Assembly (NCBI GenBank): GCA_016285245.1 | Contig: JAEEQH010000021.1 | Span: 1-53,132 of the forward strand | Length of the DNA: 53,132 nucleotides | DNA from: Prevotella sp. | Lineage (GTDB): Bacteria; Bacteroidota; Bacteroidia; Bacteroidales; Bacteroidaceae | Direction of reading: 5' to 3' | Shown here: positions 7,421 through 15,319 of the stretch, piece after piece | Position numbering within the stretch: the first letter of the stretch is position 1 | How the letters are laid out: each line of letters begins with the position of its first letter | Notes under the pieces: model-generated | Seen by the model: only the letters and a program-made list of their open reading frames with translations | Database searches by the model: none | What the model was told of the DNA's origin: nothing | Translations under genes and position numbers: made by a program

Positions 7421-7550
7421 TGGGCGATTTTAAGGTTAACCCCTCGTCGCGCCCTCGGGCAGGGCGTGAGTGGACTTACAAAAGGCTCCCTCGGGTAGGG
7501 TCGCATAGTTCGTCGGGGCATGTATAACATTCTAAAACTATTAAGCTATT

Positions 7551-8600
7551 ATGGCAGAAATGAATTTTGGTGGCGTCATGGAGACCGTGGTCACCAGCAA
7601 GGAGTTCTCTTTGGAGAAAGCACGTGAAGTATTGAAAGACGAAGTGATTGCCGTCATCGGCTATGGTGTTCAGGGCCCTGGACAGGCCTGCAACCTGCGT
7701 GACAACGGCTTCAACGTCATTGTCGGACAGCGTCAGGGTAAGACCTACGACAAGGCTGTCGCCGACGGTTGGGTGCCCGGCAAGACGCTCTTCTCGATTG
7801 AGGAGGCTGCCGAGAAGGGTACCATCCTCTGTATGCTTCTGAGCGATGCTGGTCAGATTCAGCAGTGGCCCACCATCAAGCAATACCTGAAGCCCGGCAA
7901 GACGCTGTACTACAGCCACGGCTTCGCCATCAACTGGAGCGACCGCACGGGTGTCGTTCCCCCGAAGGACGTCGACGTCATCATGGTTGCTCCTAAGGGC
8001 AGTGGTACCAGCCTTCGCACGATGTTCTGCGAGGGTCGCGGCCTGAACTGCTCGTATGCCGTCTACCAGGACGCTACGGGCAAGGCTAAGGAGAAGACAC
8101 TCGCCTTCGGTATCGGCATCGGCGCCGGTTATATGTTTGAGACAACGTTCCAGCGCGAGGCTACCAGCGACCTGACCGGTGAGCGTGGTTCGCTGATGGG
8201 TGCTATCCAGGGCCTGCTGCTCGCTCAGTACGAGGTGCTCCGCGAGAACGGCCACTCTCCCTCGGAGGCTTTCAACGAGACCGTCGAGGAGCTGACCCAG
8301 AGCCTTGGCCCGCTCTTCGGTGCCAAGGGTATGGACTGGATGTATGCTAACTGCTCGACCACCGCTCAGCGTGGCGCTCTGGACTGGGCTCCCCGTTTCC
8401 ACGACGCCATCAAGCCCGTCATGGAGTGGCTGTACTACTCGGTGAAGACTGGCAACGAGGCTCAGATTACCATCGACGCCAACTCGAAGCCCGACTACCG
8501 TGCCGGACTGGAGAAGGAGCTCGAGGCTATGCGCAATCAGGAGATGTGGCGTGCCGGCGAGACCGTCCGCAAGCTGCGTCCTGAGAACCAGGAGATCTAA
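7551..8600 (+). CDS. ilvC: Ketol-acid reductoisomerase
   Basis: Converts acetolactate or acetohydroxybutyrate to the dihydroxy acids of valine/isoleucine synthesis using NAD(P)H and Mg2+. The 349-aa protein has the Rossmann motif GYGVQGPGQA near residue 38, an SHGFAINW-type motif at the domain boundary, and the metal-binding helical domain with the acidic DLTGERGSLMGAIQG motif. It stands alone here: the other ilv/leu genes are not adjacent. Two promoters and a GC-rich leader precede it. The start is well supported by the leader length and by the family N-terminus. Confidence 0.95.
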   Translation: MAEMNFGGVMETVVTSKEFSLEKAREVLKDEVIAVIGYGVQGPGQACNLRDNGFNVIVGQRQGKTYDKAVADGWVPGKTLFSIEEAAEKGTILCMLLSDAGQIQQWPTIKQYLKPGKTLYYSHGFAINWSDRTGVVPPKDVDVIMVAPKGSGTSLRTMFCEGRGLNCSYAVYQDATGKAKEKTLAFGIGIGAGYMFETTFQREATSDLTGERGSLMGAIQGLLLAQYEVLRENGHSPSEAFNETVEELTQSLGPLFGAKGMDWMYANCSTTAQRGALDWAPRFHDAIKPVMEWLYYSVKTGNEAQITIDANSKPDYRAGLEKELEAMRNQEMWRAGETVRKLRPENQEI

Positions 8601-8685
8601 TTTTTTAGAAGTTAAAGAAGTTAAGAAGTTTAGGCTTCTCATATATAAAGACTTCGTTGACTTCTATTGAAAAGATAACTTCATG

Positions 8686-8721
8686 AGACCCCACGGGGGA
8701 ACGTCCCCTGTGGGGTCTTTT
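8686..8721 (+). terminator. Hairpin plus T-run between ilvC and the flippase
   Basis: AGACCCCACGGGGGA pairs with TCCCCTGTGGGGTCT, followed by TTTT. The shape is that of an intrinsic terminator for ilvC, yet it ends only 6 bases before the flippase ATG at 8728. Just upstream at 8607-8631 are AGAAGTTAA-type direct repeats. No consensus promoter lies between the hairpin and the next gene. Confidence 0.75.
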
Positions 8722-8727
8722 AAGACC

Positions 8728-10221
8728 ATGACCACCGAGAAGACCACCGACAGCTACGACCATGTATTGAAGTACACGGGCATCTTCGGCGGCGTACAGG
8801 GACTGAACATCATCGTCAGCCTTGTGCGCAACAAGTGTGTGGCGTTGCTGCTGGGACCTAACGGTATGGGACTGGCGTCGCTGTTCAACACGACGGTGAC
8901 GTTCCTTTCGCAGGCCACGAACTTCGGCATCTCCTTCTCGGCGGTGAAGAACGTGTCCGAGCTCTTCGACCGCGGCGACGAGGCGGCGGTGCGTCATTTC
9001 GTGAAGGTGGTACGCGCATGGTCGTTGCTGACGGCGTTGCTGGGGATGCTGTTGTGCATCGTCGCTAGCCCGCTGCTGGACCGCCTGACGTTCACCTGGG
9101 GTAACCACACCCTGCACTTCCTCGTCCTGTCGCTGGCCGTGGGCATGATGGCCATCACCGGCGGCGAGACGGCCATCCTGAAAGGGGCGCGACAGCTGCG
9201 CTCGCTGGCCGTTATCCAGATAGTGGCGGTGTTGGCCACGTTGGTCGTCTCCGTACCCATCTACTACTTCTTCTACGAGTCGGGTGTCGTGCCCGTCATC
9301 GTGCTCATGGCGTTCGTGACGATGGGGCTCACCATCCGCCACTCATACCGCCTGTACCCCCTGGAACTGAAAGGCGCTCGGGGACTGCTGGGCGAGGGGA
9401 TGGGCATGATACGCCTGGGCGTGGCCTTCGTCGCGGCCGGTATCATCGGCAGCGGTGCCGAGATGTTCATCCGCTCGTACATGAACGTCAGCGGTCGTGA
9501 CTTGGACTTCGTGGGACTCTACAATGCCGGCTTCATGCTCACCGTCACCTACGTCGGCATGGTGTTCTCGGCTATGGAGACCGACTATTTCCCACGTCTG
9601 TCGGCCGTGCCTGTGGGCGACCGCGAGGGCCTGTGCCACACCATCAACCGCCAGATAGAGGTGACGCTGCTGCTGGTGGCGCCGATGCTAGCCGCTTTCG
9701 TGGTGATGCTGCCGCTACTGGTGCCCCTGCTGTTATCTGAAAAATTCCTGCCGATGGTGCCAATGGCCCAGGTGGCCGCCTTCTCAATGTTGCTGAAGGC
9801 GCTGTCACTGCCCATGGGCTACACCAACCTGGCGCGCAGCAACTCCATGGGCTACCTGATACTCGAAACCGTCTACTACGTCGTCTTCGTGCTCTTGGTC
9901 ATCTGGGGCTTCGAGTACTGGGGACTGCTGGGCACGGGCATCGCGCTCGTCGTGTCGTATGCCGTCGAGGTGCTCACCGTGGGGCTGTACATCCGCCACC
10001 GCTACGGCTACAAAATGTCGACTATGGTGGTGCGTTATTCGGCCATCCAGTTCACGCTCTGTGTGCTGGCTTACCTCACGACGTTCATCGCAGCGCCCGC
10101 CCTTCGCTGGGTGCTGGGATGTGCCATGATTATTGCGAGTATGGGTGTCTCCGTCGCTATTCTCCACAAGAAGACTTCGCTTTGGAACACCCTTGTACGT
10201 AAAGTTCTGAAACGGGATTAA
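8728..10221 (+). CDS. Polysaccharide/O-antigen flippase (Wzx-like, MOP superfamily)
   Basis: 497-aa integral membrane protein with about 12 hydrophobic segments. It starts MTTEKTTDSYDHVLKYTG, and YTGIFGGVQGLNIIVSLVRNK is typical of the O-antigen translocase group. It probably moves lipid-linked oligosaccharides across the inner membrane. No glycosyltransferase or polysaccharide cluster is nearby, so its substrate cannot be inferred. ATG 8728 is chosen because the alternative in-frame ATG at 8683 lies upstream of the terminator-like hairpin. The stop overlaps the convergent rlmD stop by 4 bases. Confidence 0.85.
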   Translation: MTTEKTTDSYDHVLKYTGIFGGVQGLNIIVSLVRNKCVALLLGPNGMGLASLFNTTVTFLSQATNFGISFSAVKNVSELFDRGDEAAVRHFVKVVRAWSLLTALLGMLLCIVASPLLDRLTFTWGNHTLHFLVLSLAVGMMAITGGETAILKGARQLRSLAVIQIVAVLATLVVSVPIYYFFYESGVVPVIVLMAFVTMGLTIRHSYRLYPLELKGARGLLGEGMGMIRLGVAFVAAGIIGSGAEMFIRSYMNVSGRDLDFVGLYNAGFMLTVTYVGMVFSAMETDYFPRLSAVPVGDREGLCHTINRQIEVTLLLVAPMLAAFVVMLPLLVPLLLSEKFLPMVPMAQVAAFSMLLKALSLPMGYTNLARSNSMGYLILETVYYVVFVLLVIWGFEYWGLLGTGIALVVSYAVEVLTVGLYIRHRYGYKMSTMVVRYSAIQFTLCVLAYLTTFIAAPALRWVLGCAMIIASMGVSVAILHKKTSLWNTLVRKVLKRD

Positions 10222-11792
10222 TTCTTTCTAGTCAATAGGATGACGTTCTCCACGTGCGGCGTATGGGGGAACATATCGACGGGCTGTACGGCGACGACAC
10301 GATAGTCAACGTCCAGCAGCTGGAGGTCGCGTGCCTGTGTGGCGGGGTTGCAGCTGACGTAGACGATGCGATCGGGGGCGGCCCGGAGGATGGTCTTCAC
10401 CACGTCGGGGTGCATACCTGCACGTGGGGGGTCGGTGATGATGACGTCCGGCCGTCCGTGGGCCGCAATGAAGTCGTCCGTCAGGATATCTTTCATGTCG
10501 CCGGCATAGAACAGGGTGTTCGTGATGCCGTTCAGCTCGCTGTTCACCTTGGCATCCTCGATGGCCTCAGGGACGTACTCGATGCCGATGACTTGGCGAG
10601 CCTGACGGGCCACGAAGTTGGCGATGGTGCCCGTGCCGGTGTATAAATCATAGATTAACGGAGAACTGAGAGGTGAGAACTGAGAGGTATGATTAGTTTT
10701 GCCAGCGGTTTTCTCGTCTTGAGAGTAATTATACCTCTCAGTTCTTGCGTCCCTCCGGTAGCAAGCGACCAAAGGTCGAGCGCTCAGTTCTCCATTCTCA
10801 ATTGGAGCAAGAGCGAACGCTCTTGCGACGGAGTAGAGGTGGTACGCCTGCTCGGTGTTCGTCTGATAGAACGACTTCGGACCGACCTTGAAACGCAGGT
10901 CCTCCATCAGTTCGAAGATGTGGTCCTGACCCTTGAACACGAGGATGTCCTGATCGCCGATGGTGTCGTTGCACTTCTGGTTGTCGAGGTAGAGTAGGGC
11001 GGTAATCTGCGGGAACGTGTCGGCGACATGCTGCAGCAGCGAGCGTGCCTCGTCCTCGCTTTGTGCCAGCGTCTCCGCTGAACTGCGGTCGTAGTGGAAC
11101 TGGACGATGACCATCCACTCGCCCGAGGCCGAGTTGCGGATGATGACGTCGCGCAGCAGTCCTGTCTGTGCACGGAGGTCGAAGAACGACAGGCCGTTGG
11201 TGACGGCATAGTCGCGGATGTCGTTGCGTATCTGGTTGTGCAGGTCGTCCATGAGCCAGCACTTCTCGATGGGCAGAATCTTGTCGAAGGCACCGGTGAT
11301 GTGGAAGCCGATGGCGGGGGTGTCCTTCACCAGCTTGTCGTCCTTCAGCTGTTCAGCTGTCAGCCACCGTTTGTTGGCACAGCCAAAGTCGAGCTTGTTG
11401 CGGTACTCCTGCGTCTTCACCGAGCCGAGTATGGGCCGGAACTCAGGAAGCTCCACCTTGCCGATGCGATGCAGCTGGTCGTAGACCTGCTGCTGCTTGA
11501 ACTTCAGCTGCTCGGCGTAGGGCAGGTTCTGCCACTTACAGCCGCCACAGACACCGAAGTGCTGGCAGAAGGGTACGGCACGCACCGCACTTGGCGTTAC
11601 CAGCCGCACCACCTCGCCCTCGGCGAAGGAGTGCTTCTTGCGGCGTATCTGCACGTCGCACACGTCGCCGGGGACGCAGAACGGCACGAACACCACCAGG
11701 TCGCCCCAGTGGAACAGACACTTGCCCTCGGCGGCCACCGCCTCAATGGTGACGCCCTCCAGCAACGGTAATGGTTTCTTGCTTCTACCCAT
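10218..11792 (-). CDS. rlmD: 23S rRNA (uracil-C5)-methyltransferase, RlmD/RumA family, with repeat-derived insertion
   Basis: SAM-dependent methylation of a uridine in 23S rRNA. The 524-aa protein starts MGRSKKPLPLLEGV. It has a TRAM-like N-terminal domain, the iron-sulfur cysteines CQHFGVCGGCKWQ, SAM motif YDLYTGTGTIANF, the TDPPRAGMHPD motif and the nucleophile YVSCNPATQARD. A longer frame up to 11885 would start inside the tRNA-Tyr gene and is rejected. About 55 residues between YSVARAF and YDLYTG have low complexity and are encoded by an inverted repeat (10655-10830). Orthologues normally pass directly across that point. All catalytic motifs remain intact, so the gene is probably functional. 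Confidence 0.9.
   Translation of the reverse strand: MGRSKKPLPLLEGVTIEAVAAEGKCLFHWGDLVVFVPFCVPGDVCDVQIRRKKHSFAEGEVVRLVTPSAVRAVPFCQHFGVCGGCKWQNLPYAEQLKFKQQQVYDQLHRIGKVELPEFRPILGSVKTQEYRNKLDFGCANKRWLTAEQLKDDKLVKDTPAIGFHITGAFDKILPIEKCWLMDDLHNQIRNDIRDYAVTNGLSFFDLRAQTGLLRDVIIRNSASGEWMVIVQFHYDRSSAETLAQSEDEARSLLQHVADTFPQITALLYLDNQKCNDTIGDQDILVFKGQDHIFELMEDLRFKVGPKSFYQTNTEQAYHLYSVARAFALAPIENGELSARPLVACYRRDARTERYNYSQDEKTAGKTNHTSQFSPLSSPLIYDLYTGTGTIANFVARQARQVIGIEYVPEAIEDAKVNSELNGITNTLFYAGDMKDILTDDFIAAHGRPDVIITDPPRAGMHPDVVKTILRAAPDRIVYVSCNPATQARDLQLLDVDYRVVAVQPVDMFPHTPHVENVILLTRKN
10655..10830. repeat. Inverted-repeat cassette with heptamers inserted in frame in rlmD
   Basis: The left arm contains the 7-mers GAGAACT, GAGAGGT, GAGAACT, GAGAGGT at 10661-10688. 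The right arm, ATACCTCTCAGTTCT at 10731-10745, pairs with it. A second palindrome GAGCAAGAGC/GCTCTTGC follows, with GCTCAGTTCTCCATTCTC between. The whole stretch is open in the rlmD frame. Confidence 0.8.
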
Positions 11793-11817
11793 AATGACCT
11801 TTCTCGCGTTTTCAGTT

Positions 11818-11850
11818 AAAAAAACCTCACAGGGGGTGATCCTTGTGAGG
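11818..11850 (-). terminator. Intrinsic terminator of the tRNA-Val/tRNA-Tyr transcript
   Basis: On the minus strand, CCTCACA and TGTGAGG pair around an AGGATCACCCCC loop and are followed by a run of seven T. It lies between tRNA-Tyr and rlmD, so rlmD is probably transcribed separately. Confidence 0.8.
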
Positions 11851-11861
11851 TCGGTTGTTGG

Positions 11862-11944
11862 TGGGTGCTGATGGATTCGAACCACCGAAGTCGAAAGACA
11901 GCAGATTTACAGTCTGCCCCATTTGGCCACTCTGGAAAACACCC
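11862..11944 (-). tRNA. tRNA-Tyr (anticodon GTA)
   Basis: Minus-strand class II tRNA with a long variable arm. The acceptor GGGTGTT pairs with AGCACCC, the discriminator is A, the T arm contains GGTTCGAATCC and the anticodon loop CTGTAAA gives GUA. It lies downstream of tRNA-Val in one transcript ending at the hairpin 11818-11850. CCA is not encoded. Confidence 0.92.
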
Positions 11945-11994
11945 TTTTTATGTACAATTTGACAATGTACTATGTACTATTTGTTGTCTTTTTG

Positions 11995-12069
11995 TGGGCG
12001 TTGACGGATTCGAACCGCCGACCCTCTGCTTGTAAGGCAGATGCTCTAAACCAGCTGAGCTAAACGCCC
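11995..12069 (-). tRNA. tRNA-Val (anticodon TAC)
   Basis: 75-nt minus-strand tRNA. The acceptor GGGCGTT pairs with AACGCCC, the D arm contains AGCTCAGCTGGT, the anticodon stem-loop is TGCCTTACAAGGCA and the T arm contains GGTTCGAATCC. The 50-bp gap to tRNA-Tyr holds TGTACTA-type 7-bp repeats. Confidence 0.93.
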
Positions 12070-12087
12070 GTTCTTCCAAAGCGGGTG

Positions 12088-12119
12088 CAAAGGTACTGCT
12101 TTTTTGTTAAACCGCCAAA
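12088..12119 (-). promoter_or_regulatory. Promoter of the tRNA-Val/tRNA-Tyr operon
   Basis: On the minus strand TTTG (12116-12119), a 20-base spacer and TACCTTTG (12088-12095) lie 18 bases before the tRNA-Val 5' end. Confidence 0.8.
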
Positions 12120-12185
12120 TTTTTCGACGGAAAAAGTTCCTGAACCACGAATTTCGCAAATTTAGCTAATTATATCTGCGCTTTG

Positions 12186-12217
12186 TTTGGTTCTTTCTTG
12201 TTTTTTTCTTATCTTTG
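12186..12217 (+). promoter_or_regulatory. Promoter of the polyferredoxin operon
   Basis: TTTG (12186-12189), a 20-base spacer and TATCTTTG (12210-12217). The predicted leader is about 27 nt. Confidence 0.75.
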
Positions 12218-12249
12218 TCACCCCAAAACACTAAACAAATACACATTTT

Positions 12250-13770
12250 ATGCTTCGGAAAATAAGAATTGCGCTGGCGGTGCTGTTCTTCGTGGGCATC
12301 ACCCTGTTGTTCCTCGACTTTACAGGAACGGCTCATCACTGGCTGTCGTGGATGGCCAAGATTCAGTTCCTGCCGGCAGTGATGGCCCTGAACGTCGCCG
12401 TCATCGCGGCCCTCGTCGTCTTGACACTCGTCTTCGGACGTATCTACTGTTCGGTCATCTGTCCGTTGGGCGTCATGCAGGACCTGCTGGCGCGGCTGAA
12501 CCGTAAGAAGAATAAGTACGCGTATTCGCGCGAGGTGCGCTGGTTGCGCTATCCCGTACTGGTGCTGTTTGTCATCGCCATAGTGGCCGGAGTGGGCTCG
12601 CTGTTCCAGCTGCTGGCGCCCTATAGTGCCTATGGCCGCATTGCCACGATGGTGCTGCAGCCCCTGTGGATGCTTGGCAACAACGTGCTGGGCTACCTGG
12701 CCGAGCGTGCCGATAGCTACGCCTTCTATACCGTCGACGTGTGGATGAAGTCGCTGCCCGTACTCATCATCGCCGTGGTGACGCTGCTGGTGCTGGCGGT
12801 GACGGCCTGGCGTGGTGGACGTACGTACTGCAACACTATCTGTCCCGTGGGTACGGTGCTCAGCTTCCTGGCTCGCTTCTCGTGGCTGAAGGTGCGCTTC
12901 GACGCGGACAAGTGCAAGAACTGCTCGAAGTGCTCAAAGAACTGCAAGGCCGCCTGCATCGACTACAAGACTCACACCGTCGACTACTCGCGCTGTGTGG
13001 TTTGTGGCAATTGCATCAGCGAGTGCAAGTTTGGAGCATTGAAGTATAAAGCCTCCCCAAGCCCCTCCAAAGGAGGGAATGTTAAGATACAGGATACCGC
13101 TTCTAGTAACCAAACACCCCCTCCTTTGGAGGGGCTTGGGGAGGCCTCCCGCCGCTCATTCCTTCTTACTTCTTTGATGGCCGTAGGCGCCGCTATGGCC
13201 CAGAAGAAGGAGAAACTGATGGACGGCGGACTGGCAGAACTGGAAGACAAGGTGGTGCCTGAGCGCCAGACACCGTTGACGCCGCCGGGCTCGCTGTCGT
13301 TCCAGCATTTTGCTCAGTACTGTACGGGCTGCCAACTCTGTGTATCGGAGTGTCCTAACCAGGTGCTACGACCCTCGACGGACCTCATGCACCTGATGCT
13401 GCCCGTGATGTCGTACGAGCGCGGCTATTGCCGTCCGGAATGTACGCGCTGCTCGGAGGTCTGTCCCGCCGGCGCCATCGTGCCTTTCGACAAGCCCGAG
13501 AAGAGTGCCATCCACATCGGCCACGCCGTGTGGGTGAAGAAGAACTGCGTGCCGCTGACCGACGGTGTGGAGTGTGGCAACTGTGCCCGCCACTGTCCGA
13601 CGGGTGCCATCGAGATGGTGATGCTCAACGAGGAGGACGAGGAGTCGCCCATGGTGCCTGCTGTCAACGAGGAGGCCTGCATCGGCTGCGGCGCCTGCGA
13701 GTATGTCTGTCCCGCCCGTCCCTTCTCGGCCATTATCGTCGAGGGTAACGAAGTACATCATATTAATTAA
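12250..13770 (+). CDS. Membrane-anchored polyferredoxin (NapH-like plus periplasmic 4Fe-4S domains)
   Basis: 506-aa redox protein. The N-terminal half has about four to five transmembrane helices with CSVICPLG and CNTICPVG motifs of the NapH/MauN family. Next come two 4Fe-4S clusters (CKNCSKCSKNC; CVVCGNCISEC), then an internal Tat-like stretch SRRSFLLTSLMAVGAAMA. A C-terminal set of ferredoxin motifs follows (CTGCQLCVSECP, CTRCSEVCPAG, CGNCARHCP, CIGCGACEYVCP). It probably carries electrons across or along the membrane to the downstream reductase. A 27-bp palindrome is translated in the linker between the halves. The start ATG has a good promoter 33 bases upstream. Confidence 0.85.
   Translation: MLRKIRIALAVLFFVGITLLFLDFTGTAHHWLSWMAKIQFLPAVMALNVAVIAALVVLTLVFGRIYCSVICPLGVMQDLLARLNRKKNKYAYSREVRWLRYPVLVLFVIAIVAGVGSLFQLLAPYSAYGRIATMVLQPLWMLGNNVLGYLAERADSYAFYTVDVWMKSLPVLIIAVVTLLVLAVTAWRGGRTYCNTICPVGTVLSFLARFSWLKVRFDADKCKNCSKCSKNCKAACIDYKTHTVDYSRCVVCGNCISECKFGALKYKASPSPSKGGNVKIQDTASSNQTPPPLEGLGEASRRSFLLTSLMAVGAAMAQKKEKLMDGGLAELEDKVVPERQTPLTPPGSLSFQHFAQYCTGCQLCVSECPNQVLRPSTDLMHLMLPVMSYERGYCRPECTRCSEVCPAGAIVPFDKPEKSAIHIGHAVWVKKNCVPLTDGVECGNCARHCPTGAIEMVMLNEEDEESPMVPAVNEEACIGCGACEYVCPARPFSAIIVEGNEVHHIN
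13051..13145. repeat. 27-bp perfect palindrome cassette translated in the polyferredoxin linker
   Basis: Arms 13051-13077 and 13119-13145 are perfect inverted repeats of a CCTCCCCAAGCCCCTCC-type sequence. In frame they read ASPSPSKGG and TPPPLEGLGEA. The cassette sits exactly between the cytoplasmic cluster domain and the Tat-like segment. Confidence 0.9.
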
Positions 13771-13786
13771 TCCAAGAAAGAATACA

Positions 13787-15175
13787 ATGGCAAGAGATAT
13801 TTCAAGACGTCATTTCCTCAAGATTCTGGGTGGTGGTGCTGCTGCAACCGCTGCCGTCATGACGGGCTGCAAGTCGAAAAGCGACTCCAAGGCTGCTGAC
13901 GAGTATAAGAACCAAGTGGAGCCGCCGGTGGGGAAGATGACCTACCGCACAAACCCTAAGAGCGGAGATAAGGTGTCGCTGTTGGGCTATGGCATGATGC
14001 GCCTGCCGACGAAGACGGAGAACGGCGACGACTTCGACCAGGAGATGATTAATCGTCAAGTGGACTACGCTATCGCCCACGGCGTGAACTATTTCGACAC
14101 TAGCCCCGTCTACTGTCAGGGCAAGTCGGAGCGTTGCACGGGCATCGCCCTGAGCCGCCACAAGCGGTCGGAGTATCTCGTTGCCACGAAGCTGTCGAAC
14201 TTCAACCCCGATTACCACCAGCGCGAGAAAGCCATCGAGATGTACCGCAACTCGATGAAGGAGCTGCAGGTGGACTACATCGACTACTATCTGCTGCACG
14301 CCGTCGGCGGGGCGATGGAGGAGTTCGACAAGCGCTACGTTGCCAACGGCATGATGGACTTCCTCCTGAAGGAGCGTGAGGCCGGCCGTATCCGTAACCT
14401 CGGCTTCTCGTTCCACGGCCGTCAGGAGGTGTTCGACGAGATCCTCGCCCTCGACGAGAAGTACCACTGGGACTTCGTGCAGATAGAACTGAACTACCTG
14501 GACTGGGACTTCGCCAACGAAATCAGCAAGAACAACGTCGACGCCCACTACCTCTACGACGAGTTGCAGAAGAAGGGCATCCCCTCAGTCATCATGGAAC
14601 CGCTGCTGGGTGGCCGTCTGACGAAGATTCCGCAATACCTGGCCACCGAGCTGAAGAGCCACGCCCCCGAGCGCAGCGTCGCCTCATGGGCCTTCCGCTA
14701 TGCCGGTACCCCCGAGGGTGTGCTCACCGTCCTGTCGGGCATGACTTATATGGAACACCTGAAGGATAACCTCCTGTCCTACTGTCCGTTGGTGCCGCTA
14801 ACGGACGATGAGATGCGCTACCTGGACAAGGAAGTGGCGCAGAAGATTGTGGGTTTGGAAAACATCCCCTGCAACGACTGCAAATACTGTATGCCCTGTC
14901 CCTACGGCATCGACATACCCGCCATCTTCGTCCATTACAACAAGTGCAAGAACGAGGGGATGCTGCCCTTGGATGCTGGTGACCCGGAGTACCGCCGCCA
15001 GCGCCGTCAGTATCTCATCTCGCTCGACCGCGTCGTTCCGCGCGACCGTCAGCCCGACCACTGTATCCAGTGTGGGCAGTGTGAACCCCACTGTCCGCAG
15101 AGCATCCATATTCCCCGGGAACTGGCGAAGATTGACAATCTCATTGAGGAGCTGAAGGTAAAGAGTGAAGAATGA
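13787..15175 (+). CDS. Tat-exported aldo/keto reductase with C-terminal 4Fe-4S domain
   Basis: 462-aa protein beginning MARDISRRHFLKILGG, a twin-arginine signal that ends in a lipobox-like VMTGC, so it is probably a lipoprotein outside the cytoplasm. The aldo/keto reductase barrel follows (LGYGMMRLPT, catalytic-Tyr region YFDTSPVYCQGKSE, DYIDYYLLH). A ferredoxin region with CNDCKYCMPCPYG and CIQCGQCEPHCP ends the protein. It starts 16 bases after the polyferredoxin stop, so the two are an operon and the polyferredoxin may be the electron partner. The frame is open upstream to 13703, but the Tat motif fixes the start at 13787. The last codons (KSEE) lie in a 7-bp repeat. Confidence 0.87.
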   Translation: MARDISRRHFLKILGGGAAATAAVMTGCKSKSDSKAADEYKNQVEPPVGKMTYRTNPKSGDKVSLLGYGMMRLPTKTENGDDFDQEMINRQVDYAIAHGVNYFDTSPVYCQGKSERCTGIALSRHKRSEYLVATKLSNFNPDYHQREKAIEMYRNSMKELQVDYIDYYLLHAVGGAMEEFDKRYVANGMMDFLLKEREAGRIRNLGFSFHGRQEVFDEILALDEKYHWDFVQIELNYLDWDFANEISKNNVDAHYLYDELQKKGIPSVIMEPLLGGRLTKIPQYLATELKSHAPERSVASWAFRYAGTPEGVLTVLSGMTYMEHLKDNLLSYCPLVPLTDDEMRYLDKEVAQKIVGLENIPCNDCKYCMPCPYGIDIPAIFVHYNKCKNEGMLPLDAGDPEYRRQRRQYLISLDRVVPRDRQPDHCIQCGQCEPHCPQSIHIPRELAKIDNLIEELKVKSEE

Positions 15176-15299
15176 AGAGTGAAGAATTTGCTACCGCCAT
15201 CGAAGGGCGTGAAGAGTGAGGCGCAGATGGGAATATCAAAAAAATCGAGGGGCGGTAGCAAATTCTTCACTCTTCACTCTTCACTCTTCATTTTTTTTT
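15160..15299 (+). repeat. Heptamer-armed inverted repeat ending in a T-run (likely terminator)
   Basis: The left arm holds GAAGAAT/GAAGAGT 7-mers (15160-15187) then TTGCTACCGCC. The right arm is GGCGGTAGCAA then four TCTTCAC-type 7-mers (15264-15291), pairing over about 38 bases. It is followed by nine T, so it can terminate the reductase operon. It overlaps the 3' end of that gene and abuts the promoter of the next. Confidence 0.85.
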
Positions 15300-15300
15300 G

Positions 15301-15308
15301 TACCTTTG
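15301..15308 (+). promoter_or_regulatory. -7 box of the LolA-like gene, 11 bases before its ATG
   Basis: TACCTTTG follows the T-run directly. Transcription would start only a few bases before the ATG at 15320, so the mRNA leader should be nearly absent. No TTTG is found at the usual -33 distance, where the heptamer repeat lies instead. Confidence 0.65.
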
Positions 15309-15319
15309 CAGCCTGAAAT

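Noticed and set aside
7440..7550. Known riboswitch or T-box before ilvC
   Set aside because: I could not match the leader to any riboswitch consensus. Only simple hairpins are visible.
7476..8642. 388-aa minus-strand ORF covering ilvC
   Set aside because: Antisense shadow of a strongly codon-biased gene. ilvC on the plus strand has all its family motifs.
11793..11885. Extended N-terminus of rlmD (MVRIHQHPPTTDLTRI...)
   Set aside because: It runs through the terminator and into the tRNA-Tyr gene. MGRSKKPLP at 11792 is the natural start.
12250..13770. Polyferredoxin as an artificial fusion of two genes created by the palindrome
   Set aside because: The NapH-like half, Tat-like segment and ferredoxin half are, as I recall, a single protein in other Bacteroidales. 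The palindrome only lengthens the linker.
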